A DNA stretch of 64,000 nt from Adiantum capillus-veneris (GCA_014529385.2 CM043944.1:53666768-53730767); one strand, 5' to 3'; positions 1 to 11,860 are shown, counted from the first letter of the stretch. Program-made: numbers and translations. The notes: generated by a model not told the origin, from the letters alone.

Positions 1-3
1 GCT

Positions 4-207
4 ATGTGGCTCTGGAAGGTGATATTTCATCCTACAAAGTCTGCATCAAACTGGTGGTACGTCATAGAGGTAGCCCCTCGTAGTGCATGGATGTATGAAG
101 TCTACCATGTGCCAATCACAATGCAATCAATGGAGGAGATCGGAGAAGATGCTCAGTCAGAAGTCGTTGAGGTGGTGCCAGACGAACATCAAGCTGCTAC
201 TCTCTAA
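4..207 (+). pseudogene. C-terminal end of a tnp2-type transposase (tail of DUF4216 region)
   Basis: The frame contains FHPTKSASNWWYVIEVAPRS followed by an acidic tail. This fits the end of the DUF4216 domain found at the C-terminus of plant CACTA tnp2 proteins, where a W-x-V-I core precedes a short PR segment. The frame stops at 207. The same acidic tail, with changes, is present twice on the minus strand at about 7072-7320 and 8070-8318. The upstream part of the gene is outside the window. It is read as the last exon of the transposase gene of the truncated element. Confidence 0.65.
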
Positions 208-495
208 GGGGTGCATGCAGAGGATCTACAAAATGAAACGGAGGACATCTATTTAAACGGAGAGCTCTATATAGATATAGGAAGCTATGTTGAGCTATGT
301 GAGGATGAGAGAGAGATCTCTTAAAGCCATAACTATTGTATTTGAACAATTTTGCTCCGTTTTGGAGGAATTCTGGCTCTCTAAGTACCTTCCATGTTGT
401 ATAACGCTCTTTTGATTTTGCGCTCACATCCTGGGCAATCCATGGCCACATGTAGCTCCACCATCTGGTTTTTTGACTGCAAGATTTGATTGTGT

Positions 496-550
<55 letters not shown>

Positions 551-617
551 GCTTGTCCATGTTTTCTACTCCATTCATTCAATATTAAGTTTAAATGTTT
601 GTGTGTTTAATGCAAGT

Positions 618-1904
618 ATGGATGATGAGGAGTTTCTTTCTTCTTTGTCACCCTAGTAGAGACAGTGGTACGTGGAGCGTCATCCCTCTGGCGCACCATC
701 GCACGTTCCTACTCCATCCGCATCTCCCTCTATTTTGGAGAATTCAACGTGCTTCAAAGCTTCGGTGTCGACGAGATGATCTTCACACTTGTCTAGACAC
801 CGGCGCTCTAGTTGTTGTGGGGATGCCATCGCTGATGCTTCGATACCGCCTCGTGTTTGACGAGGCTCTTTACCCTCCCCTTGTTTGCCCGCCCCGACAC
901 CAGCCACAGCATTGCTATCGACACCGGGTTTTGCACGGCTGACCGCCGTTCCTACCAGCTACTCCTCTAGGAGTCACTCCAGTGGACACTCCTCGCTTCG
1001 GGGACCAGACTCCAATAGAGACACCTGACGTCCATACCCCTGTCGACACGCCACTAGAGACCCCTGTCGGGACACCCAGGTTCACGTGTCAGTGGCGAGA
1101 GCGGTTAACTTACTCCGTCGACTTCAGCGGCGGCATCATCTTGGATGATGAAGGCAAGAAAGTGATTTCGCGTATGCGCGGTCTTTGCTCTCAGGATTTT
1201 AGACTCTACATACTAAACACCTGGAGTGAAGTACCGAATGATTTAAAAGACAGAGTCATCAGTATTCTTCATGACGAGTTTCCCGTTCCAACACGGGATG
1301 AGCGCTTCAATGAAGATGTGATGAAGGTTCGAATGCGCGAATACTGCAAGCACAAGCATTCCGAAGTGAAAAAAGCAATCAAGCATGGGTGGAACAGACC
1401 AGATTGGTTGGCCAAAGAAGATTGGAAGAATGCGAAGAAAGCAGCGAGCAAGAATCTCGACAAGTGGAAGCAACAAAAGGAGGCAGGCAGAGCGCGAGTA
1501 GAGGCAGGGATCTCGCACCACTTGGGGAGTGGAGGGTGGGCATCATTTGAGGCCGATTTTGTAAGTGTTTTTGCATTGATCTCTATGTTTGATAGTTTAG
1601 GTTTTATGGGCTTTTAAATTCTAACATAATGGATTCTTTGTATGTTTTGACAGTGGTCGATGAGACAAGACGTGATCCCATACTTTACGAGTGCGAGTAC
1701 GCAGGCAGGAAGGACTTAAATGGCCGGATGGACATTCTGAGTTCTCGCGGCAGCATGTTTAGTATTAGGGCTTACTCTTTTCTATTTGTTGTATTGTTTT
1801 ATAAACGTCGCTATATGTTTATACTTACAAAAAGCTGTCTTATTGTTTTTTTTTTGCAGAATCCGACAGATACGCCGCTTGGACGCGATGAGACGTCTAA
1901 TTAG
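618..1904 (+). pseudogene. CACTA second gene, Transposase_24 (Ptta/En/Spm)-like protein
   Basis: The gene starts at ATG 618 (MDDEEFLSSLSP), and two adjacent TAG stops follow at 654-659. The related minus-strand copy reads QQ at this position, so CAGCAG has become TAGTAG. A Thr-Pro-rich stretch at about 980-1090 (repeated TPxETP) leads into the conserved domain at about 1130-1560. That domain includes VISRMRGLC, YILNTWSEVP, HGWNRPDW, EDWKNAKKA and HHLGSGG, as in plant Ptta/En/Spm proteins. A GTAAGT donor at 1561 and an acceptor ending at 1653 define intron 1. A last short exon begins near 1860 and ends in PTDTPLGRDETSN plus stop. In CACTA elements this gene encodes a DNA-binding accessory protein that works with the tnp2 transposase. 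The stops and frame changes make it non-functional. Confidence 0.75.
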
Positions 1905-2522
1905 ACAACGTCAGTTTAGCCGTAGCTAGATATAATTAGTTTCTTTTTGTCATAGCTTATGTATCATGAGACGACTTTTATACGTCTTTTTGAAAACCAT
2001 GTATATTTTTTCAATAATGACAATGGTTTGTAACTATTACATTTGCAAAGTTTAACAATCAAGTGATTTTTCCTATGTGTACAATTGTCATTGATTTAAT
2101 TTCATCAATTCACGCTTGTCAGTTTTGTATCTTTATTTTGCAAACAATACATACTATGGATTATGGAGTTAATGGTTATATTGTCTTGTGGCTGACTATT
2201 GTGGGTCTATATCTACCTTTGCACTTGTTTTCAAAGGTGAATCAATTAATGAAACATTCAATATGGTTGATGGTTGAATGCCCTTCCACCAAAAAAAATT
2301 CCTCTCGAACGTCGCTATATAAGGCATTGCTATAAGCATTGCTATAGATGGCGTGCAAACGTCGCTATAGGGGTCGCTATATAGAGACGATTATAGCGAC
2401 TGTTATAGTGACTCTTATAGCGATGTCCCCGTATCGACGCTTTTAGCGATGCCGGGGGTTATAAAAACCCAATGTATTTCCGTCGTTAAAAGTGTCACAA
2501 GAGCACACAACCTCTTGTAGTG

Positions 2523-3615
2523 TCGATGTGGTCTACAACTTTCCAAAAGAAAGTTTTTTCAAATTCTTCATCGATTTTGAGTTATCGTTCGCGGATTGCG
2601 TACATGCCTGAAAAGCAACTTCGCTTTTTGTTTTTGATTTTTCTTCTGATTGAAAATAATTTTGAAAAAATTACCCACGAGAGGCACCGAAATCGATATG
2701 GTCTACAACTTTGCAGAAGAATGTTTTCAAATTCTGCACCGATTTTGAGTTATCGTTCGCGGACTACGTACATGCCTGAAAAGAAACTTCGCTTTTTGTT
2801 TTTGATTTGTCTCCTGATTGAAAACGACTCTGGAATCGATGTGGTCTACAACTTTGCAGAAGAAAGTTTTTTCAAATTCTGCACCGATTTTAAGTTATCG
2901 TTCGTCGCGGAGTGCGTACATGCTTGAAAAGCAACTTTGCTTTTTGTTTTTGATTTTTCTCTTGATTGAAAATGATTTTGCAAAAACTATCCACCATAGG
3001 TATCAAAATCGATGTGGTTTACAACTTTGCAGAAGAAAGTTTTTTCAAATTCTACATCGATTTTGAGTTATCGTTCGCGGACTGCATACATGCCCGAAAA
3101 GAAACTTCTGTTTTTTGTTTTTTATTTTTCTTTTGATTGAAAACAATTTTGTAGAAACAGCTCTAACGAAGCACTAGAATTGATGTGGTCTACAACTTTG
3201 CAGAAGAATTTTTTTTCAAATTCTGCACCGATTTTGAGTTATCGTTGGCGAACTACGTACATGTCTGAAAAACAACTTTCATTTTTTGTTTTTGATTTTT
3301 CTCTAATTGAGAACGATTTTTCAAAAACAACCCGTATAGGTACTGAACTTGGTGTGGTCTATAACTTTGCAGAAGAAAGTTTTTGCAAATTCTGCACTGA
3401 TTTTAAGTTATCGTTTGCAAACTACGTACATGCCTGAAAAGCAACTTTCGTTTTTTGTTTTTTGATTTTTCTCCTAATTGAAAACAAGTTTGCAAGGACT
3501 ATTTGCTTGAGCCATCGGAATCGATGTGGTCTACAACTTTGTAGAAGAAACTTTCTCTAAATTTTGCACCGATTTTGGGTTATCATTCTCAGACTTCTAG
3601 TATGTAGCAAATTTT
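2523..3615. repeat. ~171-bp tandem repeat array, seven units
   Basis: Seven units begin with T(C/T)GATGTGGTCTACAACTTT or a close variant at about 2523, 2693, 2836, 3009, 3180, 3350 and 3521. Spacing is 170, 143, 173, 171, 170 and 171 bp. Each unit contains a shared GTTATCGTTCGCGGAC stretch and a T-rich stretch (CTTTTTGTTTTTGATTTTTC). The array starts at the first base after the CACTA terminus at 2522. The last unit decays after about 3600. The short open frames in it change frame between units, so the array is not coding. Confidence 0.9.
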
Positions 3616-3863
3616 ACTTTTTGCTTTTGATTTCCCTCATAATTTAATACTTCTCAATTAAATTTTCTCTTCATCAATCATATATTTGTTACTGACGTAA
3701 CTTTGCTGCAGAAGCTAGTTACATATCGTTCTGATTCATTCGAGCCATTATGATCGTCCAAAAATGTTGGTACATATCATTCGTTATATGATATACTCGT
3801 TCATTGATTCTCCTATAATTATTCTTCTAGAGATATAGTTTATGTCGTTTTATTGATAATCTC
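3616..3863. other. AT-rich spacer between two tandem arrays
   Basis: No gene, repeat unit or RNA was recognised here. The sequence is AT-rich and non-coding in all frames. Confidence 0.6.
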
Positions 3864-4300
3864 TCATTGATACCATAGTGATTTTGATGGTACCATGATG
3901 AGGTTTTGTTAGTACTCTGATCATGGTGATTTTCGTTGATACCATGATGATATTTCGTTGATACCATGGTTATTCTCGGTGATACCATGATGTTGTTTCG
4001 TTGATACCATGGTTATTCTGGGTGATACCATATGTTGTTTCGTTGATACCATGGTTATTCTCGGTGATGCCATGATGTTGTTTCTTTGATACAATGATTA
4101 TTCTTGGTGATATCATGATGTTGTTTCGTTGACACCATCGTTATTCTCTGTGATACCATGATGTTGTTTCGTTGATACAATGATTATTCTCGGTGATATC
4201 ATGATGCTTTTCGTTGATACCATGATGATTTATTCATGTTTATTGATACAATGATGATGTTTTGTTAATACTTTGATGATATTCATTGATATCACTACGT
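3864..4300. repeat. Minisatellite, ~43-bp unit built from two ~21-bp halves
   Basis: The array alternates CGTTGATACCATGGTTATTCT with CGGTGATACCATGATGTTGTTT, giving a ~43-bp composite unit. The core (about 3930-4230) is well kept, while both edges carry degenerate TTGATACCATGATGA-type units. No coding potential is apparent. Confidence 0.85.
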
Positions 4301-4491
4301 TGAAAAATGTTGTTTTATGTAGTATATACACATGTTGTTTGCATCACGTAATCACGCATCTTGTACTTTTATATTCATACTTTATGTACCATATGTTGTT
4401 GTGCGTATATATATCGTCAAAAGAGTGGCATCGCGAACCATCTCTTATGGCATTGTGAACGTAATTATTTCTAACGATGCTAATAATTTTC

Positions 4492-4494
4492 ATG
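4492..4494. other. Target-site duplication ATG, left
   Basis: ATG directly precedes the CACTA terminus at 4495 and is matched by ATG directly after 13746. Confidence 0.85.
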
Positions 4495-4754
4495 CACTAC
4501 AAGAGGTTGGTGGGTGCTCTTGTGACGCTTTTAGCGACGGAAATACACTGGGTTTTTATAATCCCCGACGTTGCTATCAGCGTCGATACGGGGACGTCCC
4601 TATAAGCGTTGCTATGACAGTCGACACTACAAGAGGTTGTGTACTCTTGTGACACTTTTAGCGATGGAAATACATAGGGTTTTTATAACCCCCGACGTCG
4701 CTAAAAGCGTTGATACGAGGACGTTGCTATAAGCGTCACTATAACAGTCGCTAT
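4495..4754. repeat. Duplicated CACTA terminus, two ~130-bp copies in tandem
   Basis: CACTACAAGAGGTTG starts at 4495 and again at 4625. Both copies continue in parallel through a CTCTTGTGAC segment, a GGGTTTTTATAA segment and several AGCGTCG-like motifs. The inner copy (4625) matches the end of the neighbouring element at 2522 more closely (GTTGTGTACTCTTGTGACAC). The outer copy is therefore an added terminus. The ATG target-site duplication flanks the outer copy, so that is the end used at insertion. Confidence 0.8.
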
Positions 4755-5261
4755 CAGTGTCGCTGTAATCGTCTCTATATAGCAATGCCTATAGCAACGT
4801 TTGCAGAGCCATCTATAGCGACGCTGCAGAGCCTTATATAGCGACGCTCGAGAGGAAAACAATTTGGTGACAGGGCATTGAATGCTCTGCCACCCATCAA
4901 CCATATTGAATGTTTCATTAATTGATTCACCTTTGAAAAAAAGTGCAAAGGTCGATATAGACCCAAAATAGTCACCCACATGACAATATAACCATTAAGT
5001 CCATCATCCATAGTACGTATTGTTTGCAAAATAAAGATACAATACTGACAAGCGTGAATTTATGAAAGTAAATCAATGACAATTGTACACATAGGCAAAT
5101 CACTTGATTGTTAAACTTTCCAAATGTAATAGTTACAAACCATTGTCATTATTTAAAAAATATACATGGTTTTCAAAAAGAAGTATAAAATTTGTCTCAT
5201 GATACATAAGCTATGACAAAAAGAAACTAATGCTATCTAGCTATGGCTAAACTAACGTCGT

Positions 5262-6553
5262 CTAATCAGACGTCTCATCGTGTCCAAGCAGTGTATCTGT
5301 CGGATTCTGTAAAAAAAACCAATAAGATAGCTTTTTGTAAGTATAAACATATAGCGACGTTTATAAAATAATACAACAAATAGAAAAGAATAAGCCCTAA
5401 AACTAACCATGCCGCCGCGAGAACTCAAATATCAATAAGGGCGTTTAAGCCCTTCTTGCCTGCGTACTCACGCTCGTACGGTGTGGGATCATGTCCTGTC
5501 CATTGACCACTGTCAAAACATACAAAGAATCCATTATGTTAGAATTTAAAAACCCATAAACCCTAAACTATCAAACATAGAGAGAAATGCGAAAACAGTT
5601 ACAAAATCGACCTCAAACGATGCCACCCGCCGCTCCCCAAGTGGTGTGAGCTCCCTGCCTCTACTTGCGCTTTGGCTGCCTCCTTTTGTTGCTTCCACTT
5701 GTCGGGATTCTTGCACGTTGCTTTCTTCGCATACCTCCAATCTTCTTTGGCCATCCAATCTGGTCTGTTCCACCCATGCTTGATTGCTTTTTTCACTTCG
5801 AAACGCTTATGCTTGAAGTATTCGTGCATTCGAACCTTCATCACGTCTTCATTGAAGCGATCATCTCGTGTTGGAATGGGAAACTCATCATGAAGCATGC
5901 TGATGACTCTGTCTTTTAAATCATTCGGTACTTCACTCCACGTGTTTAGTATGTAGTGTCTAAACACCTAAGAGCAAAAATCGCGCATGCGCGAAATCAC
6001 CTTCTTGCCTTCATCATCCAAGATCATGCCGCTGCTGAAGTCAACGGAGTAAGGCAAGCCCTCTCGCCGCTGACGCGTGAACGTGGGTATTCCGGCAGGG
6101 GTCTCTAGCGGCGTGTCAATAGGGGTACGGACGTCAGGTGTCTCCACTGGAGTCTGAGCCCCGAAGCGAGGAGTGTCCACTGTAGTGACTCCTGGAGGAG
6201 TAGCTAGTGGTGTGTAGCTGCAGGGAACGGCAGTCAGCCGCGCAAAATCTTGATGGCGATGCCGTGGCTGGTGTCGGGATGGGCAAAGAGCCTCGTCGAA
6301 TATGAGGCGGTGTGGAAGCATCGGTGGAGGCATCCCCACAACAACCGCCACCGCCACCACCAGAGCGCCGGCGCCTAGACAAGTGTGAAAATCGTCTCAT
6401 CGACACCGAAGCTTCGGAGCGCGCTGAATGCTCCAAAACAGAGGGAGATGCGGATGGAGTAGGAACGCGCGATGGTGCACCAGAGCGATGACGCTCCACG
6501 TACCACTGTCTCTGCTGGGGTGACAAAGAAGAAAGAAACTCCTCATCATCCAT
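5262..6553 (-). pseudogene. CACTA second gene, Transposase_24-like, minus-strand copy
   Basis: The start is ATG at 6553 (MDDEEFLSSLSPQQRQW). The Ser/Arg-rich N-terminus, the TPxETP stretch and the conserved domain (LPYSVDFSSGMILDDEGKK, YILNTWSEVP, HGWNRPDW, HHLGSGG) follow on the minus strand. A TAG at 5968-5970 interrupts the domain where the other copy has CAG. A frame change lies in the Thr-Pro-rich part at about 6140-6360. A further exon around 5400-5515 (QWTGHDPTPYEREYAGKK) and the last exon ending at 5262 (PTDTLLGHDETSD) mirror the plus-strand copy. The expected role is the TNPA-like DNA-binding partner of the transposase. It is not functional as it stands. Confidence 0.75.
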
Positions 6554-6619
6554 AATTGCATTAAACACACGAGCATTTAAACTTAATATTGAATGAATGG
6601 AGTAGAAAACATGGACAAG

Positions 6620-6667
<48 letters not shown>

Positions 6668-6836
6668 GAGGTGCTCGTCGTCCTTGCTTGTGAGAACATA
6701 CCTAGAGCATACGTACCTGGAGTGGATGCAAAGACCATTAAATACAATGACGCAATGACGTGTTCTTCTTCTATTCAACTTGAGTGATGGAAGAGGCAAG
6801 TCGATAACTCAGAATTTTCAATCGAAAGAGAGAGAG

Positions 6837-6871
<35 letters not shown>

Positions 6872-7831
6872 ACAATCAAATCTTGGAGTTGAAAAACTAG
6901 GCGGTGGAGCTGCATGTGGCCATGGATTGCCCAGGATGTGACCGCAAAATCTAAAGAGCGTTATACAACATGGAAGGTACTTAGAGAGCCAAAGGTTTTA
7001 CAAAACATAGCAAAATTGTTCAAATACAATATTTATGGCTTTAAGAGATCTCTCTCTCATCCTCGCATAACTCAGCATAACTTCCTATATCTATATAGAG
7101 CTCTCCGTTTAATGATAGATGTCCTCCGTTTCATTTTGTAGTTCCTCTGCATGCACCCCATAGCGAGTAGAAGCTTGATGTTCATCTGGCACCACCTCAA
7201 CGGCTTCTGACTGAGCATCTTCTTCCATCTCCTCCATTGATGCCGCTGTGATTGGCACATGGTAGCCTTCATACGTTCGTGCACTACGAGGGCATAACTT
7301 ACATGAGAGCTTCCAAGCACATAAATTCTACAATGGGATGTTAACTATTTACATACTTACTTGTTCACAATGCTCGGGTAGTATGAACTAGAGCGCCGGC
7401 GCCTGGACAAGTGTGAAAATCGTCTAATCGACACCGAAGCTTCGGAGCGCGCTGAATGCTCCAAAATAGAGGGAGATGCGGATGGAGTAGGAACGCGCCA
7501 TGGTGCACCAGAGCGATGACGCTCCACGTACCACTGTCTCTGCTGGGGTGACAAAGAAGAAAGAAACTCCTCATCATCCATAATTGCATTAAACACACGA
7601 ACATTTAAACTTAATATTGAATGAATGGAGTAGAAAACATGGACAAGTAGATAGAGAGAGAGAGAGAGAGAGGAGGAGGTGCTCGTCGTCCTTGCTTGTG
7701 AGAACATACCTAGAGCATACGTACCTGGAGTGGATGCAAAGACCATTAAATACAATGACGCAATGACGTGTTCTTCTTCTATTCAACTTGAGTGATGGAA
7801 GAGGCAAGTCGATAACTGAGAATTTTCAATC

Positions 7832-7869
<38 letters not shown>

Positions 7870-8384
7870 ACAATCAAATCTTGGAGTTGAAAAACTAGGC
7901 GGTGGAGCTACATGTGGTCATGGATTGCCCAGGATGTGACCACAAAATCTAAAGAGCGTTATACAACATGGAAGGTACTTAGAGAGCCAAAGTTTTTACA
8001 AAACATAGCAAAATTGTTCAAATACAATATTTATGGCTTTAAGAGATCTCTCTCTCATCCTCGCATAACTCAGCATAACTTCCTATATCTATATAGAGCT
8101 CTCCGTTTAATGATAGATGTCCTCCGTTTCATTTTGTAGTTCCTCTGCATGCACCCCATAGAGAGTAGAAGCTTGATGTTCATCTGGCACCACCTCAACG
8201 GCTTCTGACTGAGCATCTTCTTCGATCTCCTCCATTGATGCCGCTGTGATTGGCACATGGTAGCCTTCATACGTTCGTGCACTACGAGGGCATAACTTAC
8301 ATGAGAGCTTCCAAGCACATAAATTCTAAAATGGGATGTTAACTATTTACATACTTACTTGTTCACAATGCTCGGGTAGTACGA
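6362..8384 (-). repeat. ~1.0-kb tandem duplication inside the CACTA element
   Basis: About 6362-7384 and 7388-8384 are near-identical. Both include the start of the Transposase_24-type gene, a (GA)n tract, the 5' flank and the tail of the tnp2 gene. The junction lies at about 7385, where an ACTAGAGCGCCGGCG sequence abuts the exon end that normally precedes a GTAAGT donor. The outer copy of the second gene (start near 7585) is therefore truncated after about 70 codons. The (GA)n tracts differ in length between copies. Confidence 0.85.
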
Positions 8385-11300
8385 AAGTGTCTCTTAGGTC
8401 AATCCATTTCTTAGTGGAATCCACCTCAAGAAAACCAGACTCTCTTCTATGCACAGTAGTGTTGCGACCCTCCATGATTATCTTGAACCATTGCACGTCG
8501 AACAAGTCGACAAAAAATCCTCTATAATCGATCCTGAAAATCTTTTGTGGCATGCCGAAGTAAGTGAGTTCCGCCACCACAGGATCTGCATTAGAGGACT
8601 CTCGTCGACTAGACTGTTCAAATTTTTCCATGATTCCACAATCTTGAGTAAAACACTTTTTGTCGATCCGTTCCACCCTAAAATGTCGACCTTTACACTA
8701 TGTTGTTGTGTATGACTTATACTACAACCAACAAAGATTATGAGTGGCCGTTCAAACATCTAGAAAGTCACTAGTCGTACATTACAAACTTACCTTGGTC
8801 GCGCAACCCTGAGAGTACTCCCACTATTCCTCAGTCACTTCTTCACCGCACTGTTGTGTGCTTTTAAATTGGTTGTGCAACCATCTTAAGCTCATGAATG
8901 TTGGTAGGCTCTCCAAACTCGTCGGATAGTGCATCGGTGGTCGTCTTCCCCGTCTCTACTCAATTCGTGCCCTTTGTCGCTCTTGCTTTGCATCCTCATA
9001 TTGTGAAATTCACTTTTGCATCACTGAATTGTGAAGCATGCAAAATCGCTTGATTTTAGCCTCTAGATATTCCGTCATCTTCTTCTCAACACCGAGATTT
9101 TACATGACAATCCCAGACATGCGCTCATCATCTATGGTTCTCCATAGCATATCTCGGGCTTTATAAAATTCGTCTAGCCACTCTCCAATGTACACTAGGG
9201 ACTCTGATACCAGCCAACCTTCTGCCATGCTACCCTCCGGACGTGTCTTCTGACGCACATATCCCTTGAGCGTTTTCATGAAACGTTCTAAAAAGAACAT
9301 CCATCTGGAATGTACTGTGCCAGCTATTTCCACCACATCAACTATGTGAACAAGAAGATGCACCTGAATGGTTAGCATGGTAGTAGGAAAATGTTTCTCA
9401 AACATGCACACAACCTCCGCAACGTTTAGTTTGGCGAATGGTATGGAGTCTACATTCATCTCCGTTTGTGAGATCCATTGCACCAACTTCGCAAGTTTGT
9501 AGATTGTGTTACGGACGTCAAGAGACAAACATCCCTCAATGGCAACCGGTAAAATAAACTGCAAAACACGTGCAACAATGATATTAAATTCCACACACAA
9601 ATTTGTTACACAATTTCCACTATAATATATTCCACTATGAACATACCTGACACATTTTATGCCAGTCGTGTGACTTCAAACCGGCAATCTTTCCTTCTTT
9701 AGTAAAACACGTTCGGAGCGAGTGCATTATGCCAGTGGGGGTCCACAAAGATCGAATGGTCTCTTTTACTTTGCGTTCTTAGGCTCCTGTGAAAGTCCAT
9801 GGTGCTTTAGGGAGTTTTATCAATTCGTCGGACGCTGTTTGCGGCCAATATTGCTCCATACGATCCACATTTCTAATGTCAACCCTAGCTCCCAAAGTAT
9901 CTTTCTTGCCGGTCAAATGATCCCATAGTAGATTACCCACATTCTTGAATATGTGCATTGAATCGAACAAGTAATTGATCATGAGTCGGGGCCAGTATGG
10001 TAACTCTTACCATAGAGATAGTCTCTTCATCCCTGGGGGAAATCCGTCATCACACATCTCTTTCTGCTCTAACCATGCTTGTGCAGACATCCTCGGTGTC
10101 TCTCTTCCCAAAAATTCGTCACGTAACACATGATTCTCTAGAACATACGCTTGATGACCTTCGTAGATTTGCTTCTTCAATGAGGGTGCCCTTCGTGCAT
10201 TCATTCTAGGTCCACATGTGACACGTGCTCTGTATCTGCTTGTTTGAAGCCCTGCATGTATACACATGATAATAGATTAGCTTGAGAAAAACCAAGATTT
10301 ACAGTGTTTGAGTGAGGAGTGTAAATAGATCACCTGAGCATTCTGTTAGTTCGGGATAGTCATGCATGGTCCACATTACAAAGCCTCTGATCAAAGCATT
10401 CCGTCGACTCGTGTGTCTGCTCATGTCCACCACTTCTATGCCAATCCACAATTGTTGTAGCTCTTCCAATAATGGACGAAGATACACATCCATATTCTTC
10501 ACTTTATATCGCCCCGGACAATCAAGCTTAGCCATAGGTGCCCCTTCTTCGTAGTCAACCACGGGGGAATGTTGTAGTTGACGATGACAACATGCCATAC
10601 ACTGTAAGATGTTGATCTTTGACCAAATGGATTTACGCCATCCATAGCCAGGCCTAAGCGCAAATTTCGAGCTTTCCTGGCAAAATCCGACCATGTTCCA
10701 TCTATATGTTTCCAGGCTGCGCAATCTGTAGGAATCCGTAGCATACCATCCGAAGATTTATTCTCCTCATGCCATGATGCTAGGGCGGCCATGGACTTAC
10801 ATTCGAAGAAATTCTTGATGCGAGGAAGCAAAGGAAAATGTCGCAAAACCTTTTTTCAGAATTTTTTGTTCCGTGGAGATCTACTCGATATCTCTCGGAA
10901 TCACATTTCGGACACTTCTCCATGTCTATGTATTCCCCTCTGAAAAGAATGCAGTCATTAGGACAAGCGTGGATCGAATTGTAATCCATTCCCAAGTTTT
11001 GCAAAATATTTATTGCTTCCTCTCGGGAATCTGGCATCACATTATCAGCTGGTAGTATGTGCTCTTTGAGCAATCTACACAACATAAAAATATGGTACAA
11101 TTGTGTAAAATCTATCAGATCATTATACATTTAGAGTTTTATTAAAGTAAACTAATTCTAATAGATCACCTGAAAAGTGTTGTGATGCTAGTGTCACTCC
11201 ATCCAAACTTTGCCTGCATTTTGAGAAGAACCAAGAGCTTTCAATTTAGACACACGTGCTCCATTATACAATGGCGTATCGGCTTCACTTTTCATATCAT

Positions 11301-11708
11301 CATAGATAAGCCTTTTGTGAATCCATGATCGTCTCTATCATTTCATCAATCACGGGCTCAAACATTGCCTTGTTGGGAATGTGGTCTGCATGATCATCCC
11401 CCGAGCTTTCAGAGGCTACATCTTGTGGCCTCACATATGCTGCTTGACCAACGCACCTGAGGAACACTTCTATTGGGTTGCAAGATTACTGCCTGTTGGA
11501 CAATGTGAGAGTCCGACGAGTTATAATTGGCAACAACTCGATCTATAATAGATGAATCGAACTCGCCAAATTCGCGAACGTGATGCAAAGAAACGCGTCT
11601 TGTCCGCCGCATAGCATGCTTGCAGTGATTACAAGGACATAAGATCCTCATTGACGGCCCCACATCCTCGTTTCGGTTGGACGGCCCCACATCCTCGTCA
11701 CTACTCAT
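8355..11708 (-). pseudogene. CACTA tnp2-family transposase gene (decayed)
   Basis: The gene reads from ATG 11708 (MSSDEDVG). The N-terminal transposase-associated zinc motif (CPCNHCKHAMRR...SLHHV) lies at about 11560-11660. The tnp2 catalytic region follows: IHACPNDCILFRGEYIDMEK with a CPKCDSERY motif (about 10880-11000), RNLRLGLAMDGVNPFG with the first predicted acidic residue (about 10620-10680), LEELQQLW, and DSMHIFKNVGNLLWDHL (about 9900-9975). DUF4218 (9100-9600) shows HLLVHIVDVVEIAGTVHSRW and RFMKTLKGYV. DUF4216 (8390-8560) shows LFDVQWFKI and ends at a GTAAGT donor near 8360. The protein cuts and joins transposon ends in the nucleus. Pieces lie in different frames with stops between them, so introns and mutations both break the gene. 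Domain order is normal for the family. Confidence 0.85.
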
Positions 11709-11772
11709 AATGAGGGCAAAAATCTTATAACCTGGACAACACATTTAATATTCTATTGGAATTCTTCGTCTT

Positions 11773-11776
<4 letters not shown>

Positions 11777-11823
<47 letters not shown>

Positions 11824-11824
11824 T

Positions 11825-11860
<36 letters not shown>
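11777..11860. repeat. (CT)n/(GT)n compound microsatellite
   Basis: A CT run at 11777-11806 passes directly into GT repeats to about 11860. It sits just upstream of the minus-strand tnp2 gene start. Confidence 0.9.

Larger units (their letters stand above)
1..2522 (+). mobile_element. CACTA (En/Spm) transposon, 3' portion, cut by the window start
   Basis: This is the 3' part of a CACTA element read on the plus strand. It holds the end of a tnp2 gene, a (CT)n tract at about 499-541, the Transposase_24-type second gene and a 3' terminus. The terminus reads CCTCTTGTAGTG and ends at 2522, which is the reverse complement of CACTACAAGAGG. The last ~230 bp carry repeated TAGCGACG-like subterminal motifs. 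The whole block is repeated in inverted orientation inside the element at 4495-13746, so the two elements face each other tail to tail. The 5' end lies outside the window, so its target-site duplication cannot be checked. Confidence 0.85.

Noticed and set aside
2520-3437. ORFs of 82-135 codons in the 171-bp array
   Set aside because: Each unit reads in a different frame. Similarity between the peptides only mirrors the tandem DNA repeat.
3864-4300. CRISPR-like regular repeats with spacers
   Set aside because: The units are contiguous without unique spacers, and the context is plant DNA.
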